Assembly: GCA_009599575.1 (NCBI GenBank)
Contig: VWND01000023.1
Location: 1 to 64,000, forward strand
DNA length: 64,000 bases
DNA from: Blumeriella jaapii
Lineage: Eukaryota > Ascomycota > Leotiomycetes > Helotiales > Drepanopezizaceae
Direction of reading: 5' to 3'
The notes below the pieces were generated by a model. The model searched no databases. It worked only from the letters and a program-made list of their open reading frames with translations, and was not told the origin of the DNA. Positions within the stretch are counted from its first letter, which is position 1. The number at the start of each line of letters is the position of its first letter. Positions 56,846-64,000 of this stretch are shown here, one piece after another. Both the position numbers and the translations under genes were made by a program.

Positions 56846-58094
56846 TCAGTCGTTGTAGTTGCTCTGCTTACTGCCATCCTTGTTCACAGCAGGAAGTCCA
56901 TACTTCTTCGCCAAATCCTCCTCTTGGCTGTTCGCATCAGGAGCCAAGAAGGGTCTCTCGGCCTGTGAGCACACCCTCACTGCATGTCTCCTATGGGGCG
57001 CGAATCCGTAACTCGCCGAATGGTTCTATCTCTCGTCAGCACCGATGGTCCGCGACATCAGGGCACCCACGCAGGCTTACCGTGACCCGATTGTCCCAGA
57101 ACGCCACATCGCCCTCCCCCCACTGGAACCTGACATGGAGCTCCGGCGTCGTCACCACGACCTCGTTCAGGTAGGCCAGGATGGCATCGCTCTCGACCTT
57201 CGGCACGCCCACGATCTTGGTCACGAAGCCCGGGTTGAAGAACAGCGATTTCCAGCCCGTCACGGGGTGGCTCCTCACCAGCGGGTGCTCCGTCACGATG
57301 GGCTCCCGCCGCACCGGCCGGCCGGCGGCGATGGAGCCCTCGGCCTGCAGGTGCGACGAGTGCAGTGCCGTCAGGCTCTCGAGGTACTTCTGCATGGACG
57401 CCGACAGGGCGTCGTAGGCCGCGTACTGGGAGCTCCACAGCGTGTCGCCGCCGCCGCCGCGGGGCGGGCCCGCGAGCACCTTGAGCGACGTGTACGACGG
57501 CGGCTGCAGCTCGTAGGTCACGTCCGAGTGCCACAGGAAGCCGGGCGAGAACAGGGCGCGCTGGTCCCTGGAGGTCTCGTCGGTGTAGACGACGTGCACG
57601 TCGTCGAGGTCGCCGCGCCGGGGGACCGACGTCGTGGCATGCTTGTGCAGGGTGCCGAAGTAGGCGCCGAGCTCGCGCTGGGCGTCGATGCTGAGGTTCG
57701 TCTGCTTGCGGAAGAAGACCACGCCGCGGGTGGCGACGAGCAGGGCGAGGTCGTTCTTGGCGGCGTCGGTGAGGTTGGCGAGGTCGACGCCGTGGATCTC
57801 GGTCCCGATCTTGGGGTTGTAGTCGAAGATGTCGGTCGCGCTGCGGAGGAGGTTCTTGAAGCTTGCGTCGCCCAGGTGGCCTTTGTCGGTGTAGGGCACT
57901 TCTTCGAGAGCGGGCCAGTGCTTGTTGGGGAAGCAGGGCTTCAACTCCTCATGCTCGTATGTGGTGGCATCGTGCGTTCGCACAATCGTTCGGCCGGGGA
58001 CATACGAGGAGGCGAGCGATGTCTTGGACGGGGACTCTCGAGCGGGCCCTGATGCGTTCCTCTCTGCGCAAGGTACTTCAAGCGTTGGGGCCAT
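56846..58094 (-). CDS. TauD/TfdA-type Fe(II)/2-oxoglutarate dioxygenase
   Basis: Probable alpha-ketoglutarate-dependent sulfonate/sulfate-ester dioxygenase, related to yeast Jlp1 and bacterial TauD/AtsK; it would release sulfite or sulfate from organic sulfur. Two exons, 58094-57081 and 57025-56846, 397 residues. Iron ligands are His189 and Asp191 in FLWHSDVTYE and the distal His340 in the NHSASYGF segment, which is created by the splice (DNRVT joined to NHSASY); the 2-oxoglutarate Arg lies in RRHAVRV. Other conserved stretches are GVVFFRKQTNLS, PGFVTKIVGVPKVES and QWGEGDVAFWDN. The Met at MAPTLEVPCAE was chosen as start; the open frame continues far upstream only because an 8-bp repeat there is free of stops. 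GC-rich compared with its neighbours. Confidence 0.9.
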
Positions 58095-58263
58095 GTTGAG
58101 AAAGGAAGTGAATCGCAACGAAGAATGTCGAACTGACGCTTTTGTATCCACACCACGACCGAAACTCGAGTCGAAACGGGGAAGAGAGGTAGATGTGCAA
58201 GAGAGCAATTGCTCATGGGGGCAATCGCATATATATACCCATTGACAGATGTACAGATGTGCT

Positions 58264-58450
58264 GATACAGATATACAGATATACAGATATACAGATATAT
58301 ACAGATATACAGATATACAGATATACAGATATACAGATATACAGATATACAGATATACAGATATACAGATATACAGATATACAGATATACAGATATACAG
58401 ATATACAGATATACAGATATACAGATATACAGATATACAGATATACAGAT
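58264..58450 (+). repeat. 8-bp microsatellite ATATACAG
   Basis: About 23 tandem copies with one irregular unit near the left end. Because three units make 24 nt, all frames stay open and spurious Ile/Tyr/Arg/Thr/Asp repeat ORFs appear on both strands. It lies 170-360 bp upstream of the dioxygenase start. Confidence 0.95.
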
Positions 58451-58589
58451 AAAACACGAATAACACATATAACACATGTAACAAATATAACACAAACACA
58501 CATACACATATACACACATAAATGTAAACCCACGTACCTGGTGCCTGAACAGCGCAACAGCGACAATGACACCATCGTCAAGCGCATGG

Positions 58590-58670
58590 TGCAATCAATC
58601 CGGGGCAATGCTCACTAATCCGGGGGGATGCTGACTAATTCAGTACAGCGCTGACTAATCCAGTGCCAGC
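58590..58670 (+). repeat. Short direct repeats of GCTGACTAATCC
   Basis: Four imperfect copies of GCTNACTAATNCNG, two of them followed by GGG or CAGT, spaced 18-27 bp apart. Confidence 0.7.
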
Positions 58671-58843
58671 TCCCACCCGGCCATCGAGGATGCTGCAATT
58701 CTGGACGCGTTTTGCGTGCTCAGCTGCCACGTGAGTAGGCGACAGGCTGGCCTTAAAGTGGGCCTGAAAGGAAGTACCGTAAGGCCTCCCAGAACACCAT
58801 CGACTAACAGGGAGGTTCCTGCCATGTTCAGCCAGGCCCAGCA

Positions 58844-58855
58844 CATCACGTGATG
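58844..58855. promoter_or_regulatory. CACGTG palindrome
   Basis: Perfect 12-bp palindrome CATCACGTGATG, 219 bp upstream of the start at 59074. bHLH-type site by sequence; function inferred. Confidence 0.4.
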
Positions 58856-59073
58856 AGGTCGAGAGCCTCAAGTCTCTTCCCGTTCCATCGGCCACATACC
58901 TTTTTCTCTATTTCTCCTCCTTCTCCCTTTCTCCTCCTTCTCTTCTTCTCCTCCTTCTCCTCCCTCTTTTCTTCTCCTCCTTCTCCTCCTCCTCCTCCCC
59001 ATCTCCACCGCTATCTCCTTACCTCACCTCTTCCGCTACTCCTTGTCCTTGCCTTGCCATCTGGACGGGACGG

Positions 59074-61996
59074 ATGTACGAGGCCATGGAGAGTTCTCCG
59101 CATGCCCTCCATCGCGAGCCCATCCCTTACGCCATAGAGCCATTCTTCCACGCGTCTTCCCCGCAAGTCCCTTGGGCAGCAGTGGATCGACCTGCAAACT
59201 CCTCGCAGTCAAGTGAAGGCGAGGAGGCAGAGCTCCCACCACTACTCTACGCTCGCCAGAATGGACTGACCCGTGATCATCTCAAGGAGACGCTTGGCTG
59301 GCACGAGCTTCTGCGCCTCCAGCACCGGGCAGCTGGCGCTGTCTACCACGATGCCAACCTTCCGATCTTGGATTTGGGCACCGAGCCTAAGATTGAAGAG
59401 CGTCTGACTTGCTCGAAAGAGGCTGCTCTACTCTTGTCGTGCGTCGCAAACGAGGCTCCTGCGGGAGAAATGGAGGCTCTCGTCAATGCTCACTTCAAAA
59501 TCCCGGCCAGTGTGCGCGTCAAGAAGCTCGAGCTTCCATTGCTGAGGACTGACCACGAGACTGATTGCAGAAATTGGGCGAGGAGAGAAGGGTTCGAGAG
59601 CAAGCTTCGGGACATCAAGCTTCCATTGGAAGCTACCGGGATCGGAGAGGGCATGGACTGGATGTCGGACTTTGCGCATCTAGGCCCACAGCTCGCGCAG
59701 GAGCTGAAGCGAGAGAGGCTTTGCATCACCAGAGATACAATGGCTTTCATGCAGGAGTCTCTGAACATCGCGTGGACGGAGGCTGAGGAGAAGAGTCTGT
59801 GGGACATGGGGCAGACCTACAGGAGAGTGGGTGTTCCTCCCATACTTGATACCGCTGTTCATAGTTTCTTTGCAGAAACGTATCTTCGAGCCTATCACGC
59901 CTCCACTCTCCCCGTTACCTGTCAAGCCCGAGCCCTTCGAGCCAGCTCAAGATGACCCGAGATTCCACGTTCCAATTCTCTCGGATCCCATCTCACCACC
60001 CGACAAAGACCTCGAGGCACTTGCGAGGGAACCTTTTCAACAGGACATCTCAACGCCGCTTCAGCCGAGAAGACAACCTGACGACGACTTCTCAAATGCT
60101 AGTGCCGTGAATGTGACCCTAGAGGAGGTGTATCGGCCATTGGCATCACTGCAAAATAGTCCGGCAATTGCAGATGTGAAGAGGGTCAAAGTGGCAGATC
60201 TCAAGGTCGAGGAGCCCATGACACCAATGCCCAATCCAAACTTCAAATCCGTCCGTTTCAGCAACATTGTTGAGCAACTGGACATTGAGCCTGGTAGCAG
60301 CCCACGCTCACCTCCCGGCCAGAGTAGCTTCTTCAAGGAGACATGTGGACCTGCCTATGATAGTGTGAATCAGCAGCTCGAGCAAGAGACGCTGATTCCA
60401 GCCGACACCACAGCCAGAGTTGAAGTTCCTGTCATGGATTTTCGAAAGCCAGATCCACCATGGCACAAGTTTGACCTAGTCAAGAAGCCTTCCGTCCTAC
60501 TGGCATTACAGAAGTCTTTCCTTTTTGAAACAGTCGGGCGCATACCCACTTGGCCTGGAGCTCGGCAAAAGGAGAGCGGCCTTCTGTGGTCTGCTATTAA
60601 TTCAGACTTTGCAAACCTCGCTCTCGAGGAAGATTACACGGCTGATAATGACACGTGGAAGACGTTTATGGAAGACGACCAAGATGTCGTAGACAGCTCA
60701 AGTCTGACCTGGAAGCCCCTTGGGCTGAAGATTGTCAGGGACGGCCAGGACGATGACGACGACGAGATAGAGTCCGGCCATTTCAGAAAGGACAGCCCTG
60801 AAGATCTATCCTCGCTAGCCAAGAAGCGAAAGCTAGAGATGCAGGAGCGGGACAATCACAGGAGGAACGGTCCAGCTGGGGGTGGCATTATTCCAGCTCC
60901 GAGAGGGTCTACTGCGACAAATGAGCAAAAGCCCGCTGCTTATACTCAGGTCCCGGCAATGGAACACTCTGGTGGCGGCGATTTTGGAATCCTGGGAAGC
61001 CAGTTTTCGGCAGAAGACTCTCTCAACCACTATCTTGAGCTTCGCGGCAGAAAGAGACCGAAGCTGGCCGACAGTAACTACTTCGGAAATACGATCAAAG
61101 CTCCTGGACCAGGGGATCGATCGTTACCAGCTAACGGTCCACAGCGCGTAGAAAGACCGGACCGAGTATCTCCCTTCTTGAAAAGAGAAAAACTGCCCGT
61201 TCCAACAGTAGCTCCATCCACCACAGTGATCAACATCATTGTCTCCTCTAGCCTCCTCAAGAACCGCGCCCTGATCAAGCACCTTGAAGCCCAACTCCCC
61301 TCCCTCAAGCTCATCGAGCGAGACTTCACCGCCCACAACACCAGCGCGTGGATGCCCGGCTCCGTCACCCGCTCCCCGGTTAAGTCGCCTCTCGATGCCG
61401 AAGCGGACTTCCTCCTCTCGCCCACCACGGGCATCATCCTCACCACGCTGCAGAAGATCCGGCAGAAGTCGCTCCCGGGCCAGAACACCCCATCCGCGAT
61501 CCGCGCGCGCCTCGAGAGAGTCTGCCCACGCTACGAGAAGCTGTTCGTGTTCGTCAGCGAGGGCAGCATGGACGAGAGCACCGACGGCCTGGGCCCCAAC
61601 GACTGCGTCGCGCTGGCGGAATTCATCGGCGTCGCCTGCGGCTTCGAGACAGTGGTGAATGTGCACTTCGTCGGGGGCGGTGATCAGACTCTGGCGCACT
61701 GGGTTGCGGGTCTGGTTGTCCAGCATCGGACGGACACCGAACTGCTGGCTGAAGAGACTCGCTGGGAGATCTTCCTCAGACGGGCAGGGCTGAACGCGTT
61801 TGCTGCGCAGACCATCATTGCTGATCTCAAAGCTGCGGAGGGCGTCGATGAGCGCAGTCCGAGCAAGGCTGGTCTGTTCGGAATCACCGCTTTCGTGGAG
61901 ATGGGCCGAGAGCAGCGGATCGCTAGGCTGGGCGGTCGTGTCGGGCGAAACGTGCTGCGGAGGGTCAGTGCGGTCATCGATGCTACTTGGCCATGA
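59074..61996 (+). CDS. 957-aa nuclear protein with probable XPF-like C-terminal domain
   Basis: Not named with certainty; from memory it belongs to a fungal family of unknown function (possibly the one labelled DUF7102). Exons 59074-59826 and 59876-61996 are separated by a 49-nt intron. The N-terminal half (residues 1-250) is mixed helical (SKEAALLLSCVANEAPAGEM). A long Pro/Ser/Asp-rich middle follows with acidic runs (DDDDDEIES) and an NLS-like KKRKLEMQERD. Residues about 702-955 form a compact domain: TVINIIVSSSLLKNRALIKHL, LIERDF, EADFLLSPTTGIILTTLQ, RYEKLFVFVSEGS and VVNVHFVGGGDQTLAHWV. This order (strand, ERD, a D-strand-SP turn, LxxxYxxLxV) resembles the XPF/ERCC4 nuclease fold with incomplete catalytic residues, as in Zip2/SHOC1-type meiotic proteins. 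The domain call is inference; the gene model is firm. Confidence 0.8.
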
Positions 61997-62160
61997 GACA
62001 TACATACAGTACAGTACGACGCCGCTATTGAAGGATGATGCTGATGATTTAGCTGGGTGGTGTTTCTCATATTTGCAGATGTAAAATGTATCTGAGGATT
62101 TGCTCAGCGTTCAAATAGGGGTTGAAATGTCACACGTGCATTAGCGTAGCTATTTAGGGG
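61997..62160. other. Short convergent 3' spacer
   Basis: 164 bp with a TACAGTACAGTACGAC motif soon after the stop at 61996. Confidence 0.5.
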
Positions 62161-63689
62161 TCATAAACTCCATACTTTGATGCTGTTATCTGGGGATTTA
62201 GAAAAGGGTTTTGGTGACCGACTTGACCTCGACGATTGCCGTGAGCTCGAGCTGGAGCTCGAGCTCGATTCCGACTCTGCTGCTGTTTCTGCGTCACTTG
62301 CGGAGCCTTCGTCGTCAGAGCTGTCGCTTTCATAACTGAAGCTCGACGCCGGTGAGAGCCTCTGCCCGGAACAGGTTGCTACGACCGTCCCGGAAGAGTG
62401 TACGGCAGTGGACGATACAGGATCTTTCGCAAAGTTAGTCTTAGACCACGACTTCTCGGGGACAGACTTACCATCATGAGCCTTCCACTCCCAGCTCTTC
62501 TCCACAGCTCCCTCCATCATACCAACTCCCTCCCACACCTTGACAACGCCGTCAGTCCCTCCCGCCCAAACCTCCGTACCTTTCTCGCCTTCAAACAAGC
62601 CTACACCAAGCCTCTGATTCGTGTCGGCGTCTCTGCCCACAAGCCAGCTCACCAGTCTTCCCGTGACCCTCACATCATACACCAAGATGCCCTTGCTCCT
62701 CCGCTCCACCACAAACAAGTACCTTCCACACGCACTCCACCCCGTCTCGGTGACGCCCGTGCCCCCGACGCCCGCCTCTCTATCCGCCGCCTCGTGGACG
62801 CCCCACGTCGCGACCGTGCCGCCCATGCCCCCGACATCGTACAGGCCCAGCCACCTCGTCCACGTCCCCGCAGCCAGCATTCCGACCTCTGCATTTTTCT
62901 CGGGCCCCGGCTGCTGCGCCATCGCCGACACGATGCCGCGCATGCCAACCCCGCCCCCCTTCATCTTGTGGCGCTTGCTCGGGATGGTGGGGAGACGTGC
63001 CACGGGTCCCTCCCCGGGGCGCGAAACGTCGAAAGAGGCGATGAGGCAGTCTGTGCCGGCGAGGAAGGCGTTCTGCGTGGACCAGAGGAGAGAGGAGGGC
63101 GTCTGGTAGGCTTCGGTAGTGGGGCAGACGAGGGGGTATGTTGCGAGTGGCGAGGTCGAGGGAGAGAGGGCGTTGAGGAGGCGGATGGGAAGGGAGGAAG
63201 GCGTGCTGAGGTACAGAGTTGTCGAGGGGTCGGAGAGGGCGTAGTAAGGGTATGGGGTGAGGCAGTTGATGGGCGTTGGGAGGTGGTGGGTTGTGTAGGG
63301 CCGTAGAGTTGGGAGGGAGGGGTCGGAGAGGAGAGTGGGTGGCAGTACGAAGGTCCGAATCGTGTTGTCGGCGGAGGAAGTTAGAAGACTTGTACCATCT
63401 GGAGTCCTGTGTCTCGTTAGAGTGACGAGCTTTGAGGGGGTGTAGAGGGGGCTTGCCATTGCACGCTCTTGAAGTAATTGACCTCCATATCATCCTCGAA
63501 TCCGCATCTCGACGTCTCCTCTCTTGTACTTTCTTCGCTCGGACTCAGGACCGAGTCCGTTCGTTCGTCGCTCGTTGCATCATGGTTCCTCTGCCGTTCG
63601 CGTTCGCGGATACGGGAGTCGGTGATGGAACAGCAATACGTGCTTCCCGTGGAAGCTGCAAGCCGTGGAGTCTTCGAGTAGTCCTCCAT
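62161..63689 (-). CDS. SWT21: WD40 protein of the SWT21/TCAB1 family
   Basis: WD-repeat RNP factor; the family covers yeast Swt21 (U4 snRNP/splicing) and animal TCAB1/WDR79 (Cajal body RNAs). Two exons, 63689-63457 and 63406-62161, 492 residues. Joining FKSVQW to TPDGTSLLTSSADNTIRTF across a 50-nt intron restores the first conserved blade; the donor is GC, not GT. Later conserved features are ETGWSACGRYLFV, VYDVRVTGRLVSWLVGRD, TNQRLGVGLF and GGTDGVVKVWEG. The C-terminus has a long Ser/Asp/Glu-rich stretch before a final blade ending SIKVWSL. The start MEDYSKTPRLAAST opens a charged N-terminal tail (RIRERERQRN). Frame otherwise intact. Confidence 0.87.
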
Positions 63690-64000
63690 CTGGAGATAGT
63701 ACTACATCTTTGATGTTGGCAGAGCTTGAGCGTAGGCAGCATCCACGCATGGAATGGCTGAATCAAGCTTGATGTTGTTGTCGACGTCGCGTTCCGGACC
63801 ATGTCGTACGTAGGGCTACTCCACTTCTACTGTTCCCGCCCGACCTGTTAAGCGAGCCATCACAGGATCTCGGTTTCGTACCGTATCAACCACCTACAGT
63901 AGGCACCAAAAGATACCGTTAGCTTTCGAACTTTGAGGGCTGTTCATGACTTATCGATAGAGACGGACCTGGCTGGTCCCTTAGAGGGTCCTTTCGCAAT
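63690..64000. other. 5' flank of SWT21
   Basis: Promoter side of the minus-strand SWT21 gene, running to the window edge. Nothing further recognised. Confidence 0.5.

Larger units (their letters stand above)
58095..59073. other. Divergent region dioxygenase / XPF-like protein gene
   Basis: Holds an 8-bp microsatellite, a small tandem motif (58590-58670), a CACGTG palindrome and a long TCCTTCTCC-type pyrimidine tract (58910-59010) just before the 59074 start. Confidence 0.6.

Noticed and set aside
58193..58618. ORFs with Ile-Tyr-Arg-Tyr-Thr-Asp repeats on both strands
   Set aside because: Direct result of the 8-bp repeat, which has no stops in any frame.

Overview
The window comes from the nuclear genome of a filamentous ascomycete (Pezizomycotina). 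The evidence is gene content (two Zn2Cys6 regulators, a P5A ATPase SPF1, an YVC1-type TRP channel, NUP49, FIP1, POP4, ASA1 and SWT21 orthologues), introns of mostly 43-107 nt with GTRNGT donors and CTAAC-like branch sites, and a transposon relic with G-to-A damage of the kind left by RIP. I could not place it to class from sequence alone.

Layout. A GC-rich Zn2Cys6 regulator (432-3146, -) is followed by about 6.8 kb with no credible gene: purine/pyrimidine tracts, 15-bp and 4-bp tandem repeats, a 309-bp inverted-repeat element (7185-7493) and an AT-rich minisatellite interrupted by a Tc1/mariner relic (8322-8916). Then come YVC1 (9978-11869, -), SPF1 (12907-16971, -), phospholipase D (17780-20725, +), an unnamed HExxH protein (21427-24526, -), a GMC oxidoreductase (26503-28599, +), ASA1 (29159-30595, -), a second Zn2Cys6 regulator (32268-34390, +), POP4 (35623-36347, -), a PlsB-like acyltransferase (36627-39272, +), a HAD phosphatase (39796-40798, -), a TTC1-like TPR protein (41009-42128, +), a small membrane protein (43283-43702, +) and XAP5 (44120-45403, -). 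A gene-poor, AT-richer part holds one unrecognised five-exon gene (47221-49068, -) and several kb of spacer with tandem repeats. The right end carries FIP1 (53746-54790, -), NUP49 (55042-56546, +), a TauD-type dioxygenase (56846-58094, -), a 957-residue protein with a probable XPF-like C-terminal fold (59074-61996, +) and SWT21 (62161-63689, -).

The genes do not form a metabolic cluster. They are mainly housekeeping: ER/vacuole ion and lipid homeostasis (SPF1, YVC1, PLD, acyltransferase), RNA processing (POP4, FIP1, SWT21, XAP5), nuclear pore, and chromatin/PIKK assembly (ASA1). Three pairs share short divergent promoters (POP4/acyltransferase, HAD/TTC1, FIP1/NUP49).

The most useful points for a second look are: the probable XPF-like (Zip2/SHOC1-like) domain; the HExxH protein with a 12-nt micro-exon and an unusually long intron containing a 189-codon antisense ORF; a GC-AG intron in SWT21; the two transposon-type elements; and single-base frame breaks in four otherwise well-conserved genes, which look more like assembly indels than biology. 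Splice sites were placed by eye; for every multi-exon gene the summed exon length was checked to be a multiple of three, or one base short where a frame break is reported.
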